Below are positions 54,202-63,402 of a stretch of DNA of 64,000 nt, in pieces. How positions within the stretch are numbered: position 1 is the first letter of the stretch; each line of letters starts with the position of its first letter. The stretch spans positions 1-64,000 of the forward strand of contig NZ_JACGUT010000054.1 in assembly GCF_014076845.1 (NCBI RefSeq). The letters run 5' to 3'. The position numbers and the translations under genes were made by a program. The DNA comes from Colwellia sp. MB3u-41. Its GTDB lineage: Bacteria; Pseudomonadota; Gammaproteobacteria; Enterobacterales; Alteromonadaceae. Under the pieces are notes generated by a model that made no database searches, had not been told where the DNA came from, and saw nothing but the letters and a program-made list of their open reading frames with translations.

Positions 54202-54403
54202 TATATAGCTTTAAAATGTTGTATGCATGTTAACGTAGCGTATTAACTTTAATAATATTAAAAGAAACGTCATTTTTATTGCGCCATAAATCAAAACTTT
54301 ATATATTTACAGGGATAATAAACTAGAATAATAGTATTGTAGGGTATTAGTCATTAATGTGATTAATATCACTGTACATATTAGTAAAATATAGGAGCAT
54401 GTT

Positions 54404-54730
54404 TTGATAGAAAAAAACTTCATCACGAGTGGTCGCAATACCATTATTCATAAGATGAGAAAATTTGATTTATTGATTATCAATGGCGGTCACCCTGTTG
54501 TTATTGTAAGTAACCGTGGAATAGGTATTTACAAAGGTGAAGTGCCCAGTAAAAAGGCTGATGCTAAAAAAGCATATCAAGATGTAGTTGATGTAAGTGC
54601 TACCGATGTATTTGGTGAATCTAAAACACTGATATTTATACAGGCACTTGATAATAAAGAATATAAAATAGATTACTCGAAAATAAACACCAGTTCTTTC
54701 ATTAAAATTCATCAAGAAAACTACATTTAA
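54404..54730 (+). CDS. Hypothetical 108-residue protein upstream of fapA
   Basis: I use the TTG at 54404, supported by AGGAG ten bases upstream. The nearby ATG at 54399 is out of frame. The protein shows mixed alpha/beta character (KFDLLIINGGHPVVIVSNRG, KTLIFIQALDNKEYKIDYSK) without signal peptide or known motif. It reads into fapA 38 bases later, so co-transcription is likely. I do not recognise the family. Confidence 0.5.
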   Translation: MIEKNFITSGRNTIIHKMRKFDLLIINGGHPVVIVSNRGIGIYKGEVPSKKADAKKAYQDVVDVSATDVFGESKTLIFIQALDNKEYKIDYSKINTSSFIKIHQENYI

Positions 54731-54768
54731 TATTTTATTTTAAGTGGTAATAGTGGAGTAAATCTCGC

Positions 54769-56454
54769 GTGACTCAAGCAAGTTTAGTAGCAAATAAAAA
54801 AAACAATATTGACCTTGTTTTGCAACCGTTTAAAGATGACTCGCAAATCACAGAAGCGAGTATTCATGAAATTATTGAGAATTCTGAATATAAAGGCTTA
54901 TATGTTGATAACGGCAATATTAAAAATGCGATTGCCGAACTCAATAGTGTTCTAAAACCCCTTCAGGCTAATAAATCTGGCCGAGAAATAAGTTATCAAG
55001 TACTTGAGCGTCGAGATGCGACTATTTCAATTTCTATTGATAAAGATGAAATGTCTGCAAGCGCAGAAATTTCAACGGCACTTGGTGGCAAACATTTAAC
55101 TGCTAAAGCTATTTTAAATTCGGCGCAACAATCGGGTGTTACCAAAGGTTTTACCAAAGAGCAGTTGTTAAAACTTGCTCATCAAGCGGCTAAAGAACCT
55201 GCTGGTTCTATTGTTAATGGTGAAATTGCTCATGGTAAAGAAGCCATTAATGGTAAAGATTCAAAAATAAAATGGTTAGTACAGAGCGCTCAAGACAGAA
55301 TTTTACGTCCTAAAGCACGCGAAGATGGTAGTGTCGACATGCGTGATTTAGGCGATATAATTTGTGTAAAAGTCGGTGACCCACTCGCAAAAAAAATTAT
55401 GCTAACCGAAGGTGTTAAGGGCTTTACAGTCAACGGTTCTCCTTTAGAACCGGTTCCAGGAGAAGATATTACGCTGCAAGCAGGTGAAGGTACAACAATC
55501 AGTCCTAAAAATGATCAAATATTAATTTCAACACTGATAGGCTTGCCAAGGATCATTGATAACGGCATGGAAGTTGACAGTGTCTATCGTATAAAGAATG
55601 TTGATATTAGTACTGGCCACATTAAATTTGAAGGTAGTGTTATTATCGATGGTGATATTTGTGAAGGCATGAAAGTAACGGCTACAGGTGATATAACAAT
55701 TGGTGGCTTTGTTGAGTCTGCAAGTCTAGAAGCTGGTGGAGACATAACTATTGGTAGTGGTATTATTGGCAGAAAACAAGATACTGAAGAACTTTCTCTT
55801 GATGACATAAAAATGAGTGTTTGTATTCGTGCTAAAGGTAAAGTATTTGCAAAGTACTGTCAATATGCTGAAATATCATGTCATTCCTTACGTATTGAAA
55901 ATCAAATGATGCACAGTATTATTGATGTTGAAGAAATTCTGTGGCTGGGCTCAGATGAAAAAGCTAACGGTAAACTTATTGCGGGTTACATAAAAGCAGG
56001 GAAATCTGTTCATGCTGGAATAGTAGGTGCTACCGCAGGAAGTACAACAATAATTAACTTTTCTAAAAAAGTTAATTTAATTAAAGAACACTTGGAAGAT
56101 ATTGAAGCTAGATTAAAAATTGATTCTGATAAGTCTACTGAATTACAAGTAGCAGTTAATAAATTGAAAAAATTACCAACCGATAAAGTAAATCCTGAAA
56201 TGCTTAGCAAACTGATATCTACTTACAAATATCACACTCATCGTATGGGTGAAATTCTAAATGAGAAAGAGGTGTTTGAAGAGAAGCTTCAAGCATATAT
56301 GACGAGTGTTTTTGTTGAAGCAACAGAAAAATTATACCATAGTGTACAAGTAATTGTTGGCGATTTCCAAGACAAAACGCGCCGTGAATATGGCCCAACG
56401 AAGGTGAATTATAAAGAAAGAAAAGTTCATTTTAACCCTATCGTTAATACCTAG
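54769..56454 (+). CDS. FapA/DUF342-family polymer-forming-type protein
   Basis: The GTG start at 54769 opens a 561-residue protein with the FapA architecture. An N-terminal domain (about 1-185) is followed by a beta-helix region (about 190-420) with GDIICVKVGDPLAKKIM, GFTVNGSPLEPVPGEDITL and the repeat-like SVIIDGDICEGMKVTATGDI and TIGGFVESASLEAGGDITI. A C-terminal coiled coil (about 430-530) ends it. DUF342 proteins are cytoplasmic. In some Vibrionales they link to adhesion or flagellar signalling, but function is not settled. The gene is complete. Confidence 0.82.
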   Translation: MTQASLVANKKNNIDLVLQPFKDDSQITEASIHEIIENSEYKGLYVDNGNIKNAIAELNSVLKPLQANKSGREISYQVLERRDATISISIDKDEMSASAEISTALGGKHLTAKAILNSAQQSGVTKGFTKEQLLKLAHQAAKEPAGSIVNGEIAHGKEAINGKDSKIKWLVQSAQDRILRPKAREDGSVDMRDLGDIICVKVGDPLAKKIMLTEGVKGFTVNGSPLEPVPGEDITLQAGEGTTISPKNDQILISTLIGLPRIIDNGMEVDSVYRIKNVDISTGHIKFEGSVIIDGDICEGMKVTATGDITIGGFVESASLEAGGDITIGSGIIGRKQDTEELSLDDIKMSVCIRAKGKVFAKYCQYAEISCHSLRIENQMMHSIIDVEEILWLGSDEKANGKLIAGYIKAGKSVHAGIVGATAGSTTIINFSKKVNLIKEHLEDIEARLKIDSDKSTELQVAVNKLKKLPTDKVNPEMLSKLISTYKYHTHRMGEILNEKEVFEEKLQAYMTSVFVEATEKLYHSVQVIVGDFQDKTRREYGPTKVNYKERKVHFNPIVNT

Positions 56455-56511
56455 TGAATTGCTGTGTAGTTCACTATCACTAAACACCCTTTTCGTTACC
56501 TTGGATAAGCG

Positions 56512-57285
56512 ATGAACTCTTTTACTCTTCCTTTACTTGCTATAGGTATGCTTATTAGCAGTGCCTCAGCTCAGCAATGCGATATTAATTTTAACCACGG
56601 CGTGGTAATCAATCCTTCTCATGTGCGTATTTTAAAAGAAAGCCAAACCTATGTACAAATCAATAACGACCAACAGTTATTTATTCGTGGACGAGAAATC
56701 AACCTTAATGAAGAGCAAAGGCAATTATTAACGCAATACAGCCAAGGTATTCGTAAGCAAATCCCTGAAATAGTTGCCATAGCAATTGAAGGGGTTGATA
56801 TAGATTTAAAAGCGGTAAATAAAGTTATCGCAGGCTTAACAGGCGAAAATAGCGCTTCACATCAGAAGATACAAGAGCGCTTTGATGAAATGCAATATCG
56901 TTTAAGAGAGCGTTTTAACCACAGCGATACTAACTATTATATTGCGTCACAAGATTTTGCTGATTTTGATGAAATTTTTGCTGGTGCCTTTGAACAAGAA
57001 ATTGAAAGTATTGTTACTGAATCAATTGGTACTATTTTGATGGCTGTTGATGAAGCAATGGCAACCAATGAGGAAAGTAGTAGTGAACAACGGGTAGAAA
57101 CATTTGACCAGCGTATAAAAGGTATGGAAAAAGATCTACAGCTTGAAATTGAACCTCGTGCCCAAGAAGTGCAATTAAAAGCGGCCCAGTTTTGTAAAAG
57201 CTTAAAGAAGTTAGACCAACTTGAGGCTAAGTTACAGCAAAGTATTACAGCACTGGGTGAATTTGATTTAATTCAAACAAAATAA
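56512..57285 (+). CDS. DUF2884 (YggN-like) exported protein
   Basis: The 257-residue protein has a signal peptide (MNSFTLPLLAIGMLISSASA) and then CDINFNHGVVINPSHVRILK, QLFIRGREINLNEEQRQLL, and a long helical C-terminal part (QRIKGMEKDLQLEIEPRAQE). This is the layout of YggN. The role is unknown; it is periplasmic. It ends just before a shared terminator facing the ETF-QO gene. Confidence 0.8.
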   Translation: MNSFTLPLLAIGMLISSASAQQCDINFNHGVVINPSHVRILKESQTYVQINNDQQLFIRGREINLNEEQRQLLTQYSQGIRKQIPEIVAIAIEGVDIDLKAVNKVIAGLTGENSASHQKIQERFDEMQYRLRERFNHSDTNYYIASQDFADFDEIFAGAFEQEIESIVTESIGTILMAVDEAMATNEESSSEQRVETFDQRIKGMEKDLQLEIEPRAQEVQLKAAQFCKSLKKLDQLEAKLQQSITALGEFDLIQTK

Positions 57286-57310
57286 TCACTGTACCCTTCA
57301 TCCTGAACAT

Positions 57311-57336
57311 AAAAAACCTGCATCAGCAGGTTTTTT
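57311..57336. terminator. Bidirectional rho-independent terminator
   Basis: AAAAAACCTGC, a four-base loop ATCA, then GCAGGTTTTTT. The stem carries A- and T-runs on both sides and lies between the convergent ends of the YggN-like gene and the ETF-QO gene, so it can serve both. Confidence 0.9.
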
Positions 57337-57357
57337 TATAATCAAACAAACCGTGAA

Positions 57358-59007
57358 TTACATATTAGGGTAATTCGGTCCACCCGTACCTTCAGGTGTC
57401 ACCCAAGTAATATTCTGACTTGGGTCTTTAATATCACAGGTTTTGCAATGAATACAGTTTTGCGCATTAATCACTAATTTATCACCTTGCTCTGTCGATT
57501 CTATTTCGTAAACACCTGCGGGACAATAACGCTGAGCGGGTTCAGCGTATTTAGCTAAGTTAACCGAAATAGGAATGCCTACATCTGCAAGTTTCAAGTG
57601 ACAAGGTTGCTCTTCTTCATGATTAGTATTAGACAAAAACACTGAAGTTAACTTATCAAAACTTAACTTATTATCAGGTTTTGGATAATTAATAACCGCT
57701 ACTTCTGATGCCAATTCAAGTTGGTCGTGATCGAGCGTATCGTCTTTAAAGTTGAACGGTAACTTACCATTAAAGAAGTTCTGATCTAAGGTGTTATAGG
57801 CTCCGCCTAATGTCATACCAAACTTATGCATCGCAGGACCAAAGTTACGAGAACTGTATAATTCTTCGTATAACCAAGAGTCTTTAAACCTTTCTGTATA
57901 ATCAGCTAGGTCTTTACCGCCCTCATCACCTGATGCTATTGCATGAAAAATACTTTCAGCCGCTAACATACCAGATTTCATTGCGGTGTGGTTACCTTTG
58001 ATTTTGGCAAAGTTAATCGTTCCTGCATCACAACCGACGATAATACCACCGGGCATTGTCATTTTAGGTAATGAATTGAAACCACCTTTTGCCATCGCTC
58101 GTGCTCCATAAGAAACACGTTTTCCACCTTCAAGGTACTGACTAATTTTTGGGTGATGTTTATAGCGTTGAAATTCATCAAACGGACTTAAGTGCGGATT
58201 GCTATAATTTAAGTCAACAATTAGCCCTACAAATACTTGATTATTTTCTGCATGGTAGAGATAACCGCCACCTGTCGCGCCTTGGTCTAATGGCCAACCT
58301 GCCGTATGAACAACAAGACCTTCTTGGTGCTTAGCTGGGTCAATGTCCCAAATTTCTTTAAAGCCTAAACCATAGTGTTGTGGAGACTTACCTTCATCTA
58401 GGCTAAATTTACTGATTAACTCTTTTCCTAAATGGCCACGACAGCCTTCAGCAAATACCGTGTATTTAGCACGAAGCTCCATACCTGGTACGAACGAATC
58501 TTTTTCCTTACCATTAACGTCTAAGCCCATGTCTCCGGTAAGAATACCCGCAACACTACCGTCATCGTTATAAAGTACTTCATGTGCAGGGAAGCCAGGA
58601 AAAATTTCAACACCTAACTCTTCAGCTTGCTCAGCTAACCAACGACAAACATTGCCCATACTAGCAATATAATTCCCTTCATTGTGCATCGTTTTAGGTA
58701 CAGAGAAGTTAGGTAACTTTATAGCGTTACTTTCACTATTGAGCAAATAAATGTCATCACCGGTCACTTTTGTCTTTAGTGGTGCGCCTTTATCTTGCCA
58801 ATCTGGGAATAATTCATTGAGCGCTCTAGGCTCAAAAACCGCTCCAGATAGAATATGTGCTCCAACTTCTGAGCCTTTTTCAACAACGCAGACCAGAAGT
58901 TCTTGATCTTTTTCTTTTGCTAACTGCATCAAACGACAAGCAGTCGCTAGGCCAGACGGTCCAGCACCCACTATAACAACGTCAAAATCCATCGATTCGC
59001 GTTCCAT
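57358..59007 (-). CDS. etfD: Electron transfer flavoprotein-ubiquinone oxidoreductase
   Basis: The start at 59007 (GGGG upstream) gives MERESMDFDVVIVGAGPSGL. The family FAD loop follows directly. The 549-residue enzyme continues with GAHILSGAVFEPRALNELFP, YTVFAEGCRGHLGKELI, GCDAGTINFAKIKGNHTAMK, and a C-terminal 4Fe-4S ferredoxin-like part with C in QRYCPAGVYE and NCIHCKTCDIKDPSQNI. It passes electrons from ETF to ubiquinone at the inner membrane during fatty-acid and amino-acid oxidation. It is divergent from etfBA, with two PsrA-type sites beside its promoter. Confidence 0.95.
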   Translation of the reverse strand: MERESMDFDVVIVGAGPSGLATACRLMQLAKEKDQELLVCVVEKGSEVGAHILSGAVFEPRALNELFPDWQDKGAPLKTKVTGDDIYLLNSESNAIKLPNFSVPKTMHNEGNYIASMGNVCRWLAEQAEELGVEIFPGFPAHEVLYNDDGSVAGILTGDMGLDVNGKEKDSFVPGMELRAKYTVFAEGCRGHLGKELISKFSLDEGKSPQHYGLGFKEIWDIDPAKHQEGLVVHTAGWPLDQGATGGGYLYHAENNQVFVGLIVDLNYSNPHLSPFDEFQRYKHHPKISQYLEGGKRVSYGARAMAKGGFNSLPKMTMPGGIIVGCDAGTINFAKIKGNHTAMKSGMLAAESIFHAIASGDEGGKDLADYTERFKDSWLYEELYSSRNFGPAMHKFGMTLGGAYNTLDQNFFNGKLPFNFKDDTLDHDQLELASEVAVINYPKPDNKLSFDKLTSVFLSNTNHEEEQPCHLKLADVGIPISVNLAKYAEPAQRYCPAGVYEIESTEQGDKLVINAQNCIHCKTCDIKDPSQNITWVTPEGTGGPNYPNM

Positions 59008-59040
59008 AAATTTCCCCAAAAAATATTCATTCAAATAAAA

Positions 59041-59056
59041 TCAAACACTCGTTTGA
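59041..59056. promoter_or_regulatory. PsrA-type operator 1
   Basis: TCAAACACTCGTTTGA is a perfect CAAAC-N4-GTTTG palindrome, 34 bases upstream of the etfD start. It matches the site known for the fatty-acid-responsive TetR regulator PsrA, which controls etf genes in related bacteria. Confidence 0.8.
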
Positions 59057-59059
59057 TTT

Positions 59060-59075
59060 TCAAACACCTGTTTGA
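59060..59075. promoter_or_regulatory. PsrA-type operator 2
   Basis: TCAAACACCTGTTTGA is a second CAAAC-N4-GTTTG palindrome, separated by three bases from operator 1. The pair lies in the divergent etfD/etfBA control region. Confidence 0.8.
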
Positions 59076-59313
59076 TAATATCACTTATTATAGATATTTT
59101 GTTGATAAATACTATCTTCTATTGAAAGATATTACGACAAAAGCTATTTAAGCTCAATTTATCGAGACAACTGCGGTATTACGTTGACGTTCACGTAGTC
59201 TAGTATTAGTCTGTCGAGCAATAATTAGAAATACTTGTTAATGTTAGTTTAATAAAACAAACGTTAGCTTTACACTATAAATATAAACACAACAAACGCA
59301 ATCAGAGGCAACG

Positions 59314-60066
59314 ATGAAAGTATTAGTACCTATCAAACGTGTTATTGACTATAACGTCAAAGTTCGCGTAAAAGCAGACAATTCAAATGTTGATCTTGCT
59401 AATGTAAAAATGGCAATTAACCCTTTTTGTGAAATTGCTGTAGAAGAAGCGGTTCGTTTAAAAGAAGCGGGTATCGCCACTGAAGTTATTGCGGTATCTG
59501 TTGGCGATAAGTCTTGCCAAGAGCAACTAAGAACAGCGTTAGCTTTAGGTGCAGATCGCGCCATTCAAATCGAAACTGATGAGAAATTAGACGCACTAAA
59601 TATTGCTAAGCTTTTACAAAAAATTGTTGACGAAGAGCAGCCTCAATTAGTTATCTTAGGCAAGCAGTCTATCGACAGCGATAACAATCAAACAGGGCAA
59701 ATGCTTGCAGCATTAACGGGTATGGCGCAGGGTACATTCGCATCAGAAGTAAAAGTTGAAGGTGATAAAGTTAATGTAACACGTGAAGTTGATAGTGGTT
59801 TACAAACTATCGCACTTAACTTACCCGCGATTGTTACCACTGATTTACGCTTAAATGAACCACGTTATGCTTCATTACCTAATATTATGAAAGCAAAGCG
59901 CAAGCCTTTGGTTGTTATGCCTGCCGCTGATTTTGGTATTGATTTAAGCCCACGTTCAAAATTAATAAAAGTAACGCCTCCTGCGACACGTAAAGCCGGC
60001 ATTATTGTTGATAGTGTTGATACATTAATTGAGAAATTGAAAAATGAAGCGAAGGTGATTTCATGA
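59314..60066 (+). CDS. etfB: Electron transfer flavoprotein beta subunit
   Basis: The 250-residue protein starts [20 protein letters not shown] and has the beta-subunit features [50 protein letters not shown] and [20 protein letters not shown], which holds the segment recognised by dehydrogenases. The subunit binds AMP and completes the FAD site of the heterodimer. The following etfA start overlaps its stop (ATGA), giving coupled translation. GAGG lies upstream. Confidence 0.96.
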   Translation: MKVLVPIKRVIDYNVKVRVKADNSNVDLANVKMAINPFCEIAVEEAVRLKEAGIATEVIAVSVGDKSCQEQLRTALALGADRAIQIETDEKLDALNIAKLLQKIVDEEQPQLVILGKQSIDSDNNQTGQMLAALTGMAQGTFASEVKVEGDKVNVTREVDSGLQTIALNLPAIVTTDLRLNEPRYASLPNIMKAKRKPLVVMPAADFGIDLSPRSKLIKVTPPATRKAGIIVDSVDTLIEKLKNEAKVIS

Positions 60067-60989
60067 GTATTTTAGTATTTGCTGAACATGATAACAGTAC
60101 ATTAAAAGCAGACACCCTTAAAACAGTTGCTGCAGCGCAAGCAATTGGTGGCGACATTCATATATTGGTTGCTGGTAGCGATTGTCAAAGTGTTGCTCAA
60201 GAAGCGGCAAAAGTTAACGGTGTAAGTAAGGTAATTGTTGCAGATAGCCCAGCTTATGAGCATCAACTAGCTGAGAATATTAGCTTGTTGGTAACAGAAC
60301 TTGCCGCTGACTACGAACATATCTTAGCGACAGCATTAACGACAGGTAAGAACTTCATGCCTCGCGTTGCCGCTTTATTAGATGTTGCACAAATTTCAGA
60401 TATTATTGCTGTAGAAAGTAGCGACACTTTTGTTCGTCCTATTTACGCAGGTAATGCTATAGCAACAGTGCAGAGCTTAGATAGCAAAAAAGTGATCACG
60501 GTTCGTCCTACGGGTTTTGACCCAGTAGCTACAGACGGTAGCGCTGAAGTTGTTGCCATAGACTCAGTAACTGATGCCGGAATTTCATCGCATGTAAGTG
60601 ACCAGTTATCAGTATCAGAACGTCCCGATTTAGGCGCAGCGAGTATCGTAATTTCAGGTGGTCGTGGTATGCAAAATGGCGATAACTTCAAATTACTTGA
60701 AGGTATTGCAGACAAACTTGGCGCTGCTATCGGTGCTTCACGTGCTGCTGTTGATGCTGGCTTTGTACCTAACGATATGCAAGTAGGCCAAACAGGTAAA
60801 ATTGTTGCCCCTGATTTATATATTGCTGTAGGTATTAGTGGTGCCATTCAACATCTAGCGGGTATGAAAGACTCAAAAATCATTGTTGCTATCAACAAAG
60901 ATGCCGAAGCACCTATTTTCCAAGTTGCTGATTACGGTATTGTTGGTGATTTATTTGATGTATTACCTGAGCTTGAAGGTAAACTGTAA
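60063..60989 (+). CDS. etfA: Electron transfer flavoprotein alpha subunit
   Basis: The 308-residue protein has [20 protein letters not shown] at its start and the FAD-binding C-terminal domain: [77 protein letters not shown] and [15 protein letters not shown]. With EtfB it accepts electrons from acyl-CoA dehydrogenases. A strong terminator follows its stop. Confidence 0.96.
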   Translation: MSILVFAEHDNSTLKADTLKTVAAAQAIGGDIHILVAGSDCQSVAQEAAKVNGVSKVIVADSPAYEHQLAENISLLVTELAADYEHILATALTTGKNFMPRVAALLDVAQISDIIAVESSDTFVRPIYAGNAIATVQSLDSKKVITVRPTGFDPVATDGSAEVVAIDSVTDAGISSHVSDQLSVSERPDLGAASIVISGGRGMQNGDNFKLLEGIADKLGAAIGASRAAVDAGFVPNDMQVGQTGKIVAPDLYIAVGISGAIQHLAGMKDSKIIVAINKDAEAPIFQVADYGIVGDLFDVLPELEGKL

Positions 60990-61033
60990 ACTATACGTTA
61001 TTAGACTTATTTTCTAGAGCATTCTAGGTATAA

Positions 61034-61065
61034 TAAAGCCACTTCAATAGTGGCTTTATTTTTGT
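61034..61065 (+). terminator. Rho-independent terminator of etfBA
   Basis: AAAGCCACT, loop TCAAT, AGTGGCTTT followed by ATTTTTG. This is a nine-base perfect stem plus U-run, 45 bases after the etfA stop. Confidence 0.9.
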
Positions 61066-61109
61066 CTAAAATTTAGCGAGTGCTTTAATTAAACTTGGGT
61101 ATCAATATA

Positions 61110-61517
61110 ATGAATAATAAACTTTCTAGCCTCAGCGATCTTGCCAGTGCGTTTGGTAGAGAGGCAACTACACCTGATAATTCAGCAAAGCAACAACCTT
61201 CCGACACTTCATTAGTTTACTCAACAGACAGTGGTCGTATTAAACAAGAAAGTGCCACTCAAGCAATAACAGCCAGTGATGGTTATGCTAAAGTTAGACG
61301 TGAAACTAAAGGCAGAAAAGGTAAAGGCGTTGTTACCATTACCGGTTTAGGCATAGATGCTAAAGCGCTTAAAGAGCTCGCTAAAAAATTAAAAAAAACC
61401 TGTGGCTCCGGTGGGAGCGTTGTTGGTGACATCATCGAAGTACAAGGAGATAAAAGAGAGCAAATAAAACAAGTACTTGAAAGCAATGGTTATAAAGTAA
61501 AGTTTATTGGCGGGTAA
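61110..61517 (+). CDS. yciH: SUI1/eIF1-domain translation factor YciH
   Basis: The start at 61110 gives MNNKLSSLSDLASAFGREAT, an N-terminal extension typical of proteobacterial YciH. The SUI1 domain (about 65-135) has VRRETKGRKGKGVVTITGLG, LKELAKKLKKTCGSGGSV and VQGDKREQIKQVLESNGYKV. The family affects start-codon fidelity in vitro, with a subtle role in bacteria. An ATG five codons earlier is possible. It converges with the TyrR-like gene. Confidence 0.9.
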   Translation: MNNKLSSLSDLASAFGREATTPDNSAKQQPSDTSLVYSTDSGRIKQESATQAITASDGYAKVRRETKGRKGKGVVTITGLGIDAKALKELAKKLKKTCGSGGSVVGDIIEVQGDKREQIKQVLESNGYKVKFIGG

Positions 61518-61536
61518 TAACTAAACCTATAGCTTG

Positions 61537-63099
61537 CTAATTTATATCGTACTTCCGCAATTTAATTGCTATTTTATTGTGTGATACGTTTAAACGATCT
61601 GCCAGTTTCCTTGTTGTTGGGTATAGTGGATATAGCGCTTTAAGTAAATTATGTTCAAACGCTTCTTGAGCACTACGCCAATCGGAGCATTTATACTGCT
61701 CTGCTAAATTTCTAGCCTCCTTTACTGACAATTCAGTCTCCTGGCTTATCGGTAAGTCAGTAACAGTAAACTGAGATAAAGCACCATCAATATCTGATTT
61801 TTCAATAATTCCCGTATCATTAAGTGCTACCGCCCTAAAAAGAATATTTTGTAACTGGCGAATATTACCCGGCCATTGACAGTTTTTTAGCGCAACTAAC
61901 GCTTGTTCCGTTAAAGTAGGAACCTTTCGTGCCACCTGTAGCGCTGCCATTTCAATAAAGTGTGAAGCCAATAATATAATATCATCAGGGCGATCACGTA
62001 GTGGGGGTATCGACAAACTCAAGACATTTAGACGATAGAACAAGTCTTCTCTAAATAATTGTCTTTCAATCTGTTGAGGTAGGTTTTGATGGCTGGCGCT
62101 AATAATGCGGACATTAGCGGTTAACTCTTTTGTTCCACCGAGTCGTCTATACTTATAGTCTTGTAAAAATCTTAATAACTTAGCTTGCAGATAAACAGAC
62201 ATTTCTGCTATTTCATCTAGGAAGATAGTGCCTGTTTCTGCTAATTCAAACAAGCCTGGCTTGCCTCCTTTTTGAGCGCCTGTAAAAGCACCCGGTGCAT
62301 AGCCAAACAATTCACTTTCCAGTAGGTTTTCTGGTAATGCCGCACAGTTTAGTGCTAAGAAAGGTGCATCAGCTCTTCGGCTCGCATTATGTAAGGCGCG
62401 AGCTAAAAGCTCTTTTCCTGTACCTGTTTCGCCGCTAATAAGCACTGGTAACTCTAGTTCTGAGAAACGAAGTGTTTGAGATTTCAACAAACAAATAGCT
62501 GAATTTTCACCAATAATATTATCAAACTCGGCTTGTTCTTTACTCTGTATTAACGCGATATGCTGACCAACACGGTTCATCGAGCGTAATGTTAGAATAA
62601 CACCTGATACACTATGTTCTGAAAATATAGGCGTAATATCAGCTAAATAGGAATGTTCAAGAAAAGCGAGTGAAAAATTACTCAATGATGAACTGAGCAT
62701 TTCCTGAAAAGATTGATCAATATATTGATCAATATGCTGGCCTTCAATTGTCAAACCTAATTCTTTTATTAGCGACTGAGCCGCAGTATTAATGATAACA
62801 ATAATGCCATTTTGATCTATATCGAGTATTGGATCAGGAATAGTATCTAATAAGGTTGTTAAATGGGCTTCACGCCTCTGTGTCGGTAGCAAGTCAACAG
62901 ATAAACAATGCACAATATCATCCCGATGCGAGAGGGAATATTGGACTTCAGATAATGTTATATTATTCGACATAAAGTCCACGTAGATAAAATGACTCAC
63001 GACTTCCAAAGAACATATATTCCAACGATTTTCGGCAAAAATGGCCAGAACTTCTTGGCTTATACCAATACGATCTTTTACTTTTATTTCAATTCTCAC
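61537..63099 (-). CDS. TyrR-family sigma54-type transcription activator
   Basis: The 520-residue protein has the TyrR order. An ACT domain (1-75; [20 protein letters not shown]) is followed by a PAS domain (about 78-190; [20 protein letters not shown]). The AAA+ domain (about 195-430) has Walker A GETGTGKE, the sigma54-contact loop in [10 protein letters not shown], and [13 protein letters not shown]-terminal FIS-type HTH ([20 protein letters not shown]) ends it. E. coli TyrR lacks an intact GAFTGA and represses sigma70 promoters. This one keeps it and so should activate sigma54 promoters. Its divergent neighbour is a methionine gamma-lyase gene with a matching promoter. Confidence 0.9.
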   Translation of the reverse strand: MRIEIKVKDRIGISQEVLAIFAENRWNICSLEVVSHFIYVDFMSNNITLSEVQYSLSHRDDIVHCLSVDLLPTQRREAHLTTLLDTIPDPILDIDQNGIIVIINTAAQSLIKELGLTIEGQHIDQYIDQSFQEMLSSSLSNFSLAFLEHSYLADITPIFSEHSVSGVILTLRSMNRVGQHIALIQSKEQAEFDNIIGENSAICLLKSQTLRFSELELPVLISGETGTGKELLARALHNASRRADAPFLALNCAALPENLLESELFGYAPGAFTGAQKGGKPGLFELAETGTIFLDEIAEMSVYLQAKLLRFLQDYKYRRLGGTKELTANVRIISASHQNLPQQIERQLFREDLFYRLNVLSLSIPPLRDRPDDIILLASHFIEMAALQVARKVPTLTEQALVALKNCQWPGNIRQLQNILFRAVALNDTGIIEKSDIDGALSQFTVTDLPISQETELSVKEARNLAEQYKCSDWRSAQEAFEHNLLKALYPLYPTTRKLADRLNVSHNKIAIKLRKYDIN

Positions 63100-63127
63100 T
63101 GGCTAATCTCAATGTTTTGGCAAGATG

Positions 63128-63147
63128 TTGTAATATTAACATTACAA
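63128..63147. promoter_or_regulatory. Upstream activator site 1 for the TyrR-like regulator
   Basis: TTGTAATATTAACATTACAA is a 20-base palindrome (TGTAAT-N6-ATTACA), close to the TyrR box TGTAAA-N6-TTTACA. It lies between the regulator and its divergent neighbour. Confidence 0.75.
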
Positions 63148-63187
63148 TGTCTTAATTATATTACAGAATAGCTGATAAGCAGAGCTT

Positions 63188-63207
63188 TTGTAATATTTAA
63201 ATTACAA
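63188..63207. promoter_or_regulatory. Upstream activator site 2 for the TyrR-like regulator
   Basis: TTGTAATATTTAAATTACAA repeats site 1 exactly 60 bases further on, close to six helical turns. Half-sites (ATTACA) occur near 63160 and 63251. Confidence 0.75.
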
Positions 63208-63268
63208 GTGATTAAATAAACACTTATAAAAAACCATAAGCAACTGAAAATATTACAATAAAATATAA

Positions 63269-63284
63269 TGGCGCTAATTTTGCT
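63269..63284 (+). promoter_or_regulatory. Sigma54 (-24/-12) promoter of the methionine gamma-lyase gene
   Basis: TGGCGCTAATTTTGCT matches the consensus TGGCACG-N4-TTGC with correct 12-base GG-to-GC spacing. It lies about 62 bases downstream of activator site 2 and about 118 bases upstream of the gene's ATG. Confidence 0.75.
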
Positions 63285-63402
63285 ATGTCTACTACAAGAC
63301 TATATATGATCAGTAGAAGACTGATTAACGGCGCACCTACAATTAATAACAAATGCGTCTTTAATTTGTCTCATCGCAACAACTTAAAAGTAGAGCCATA
63401 TT

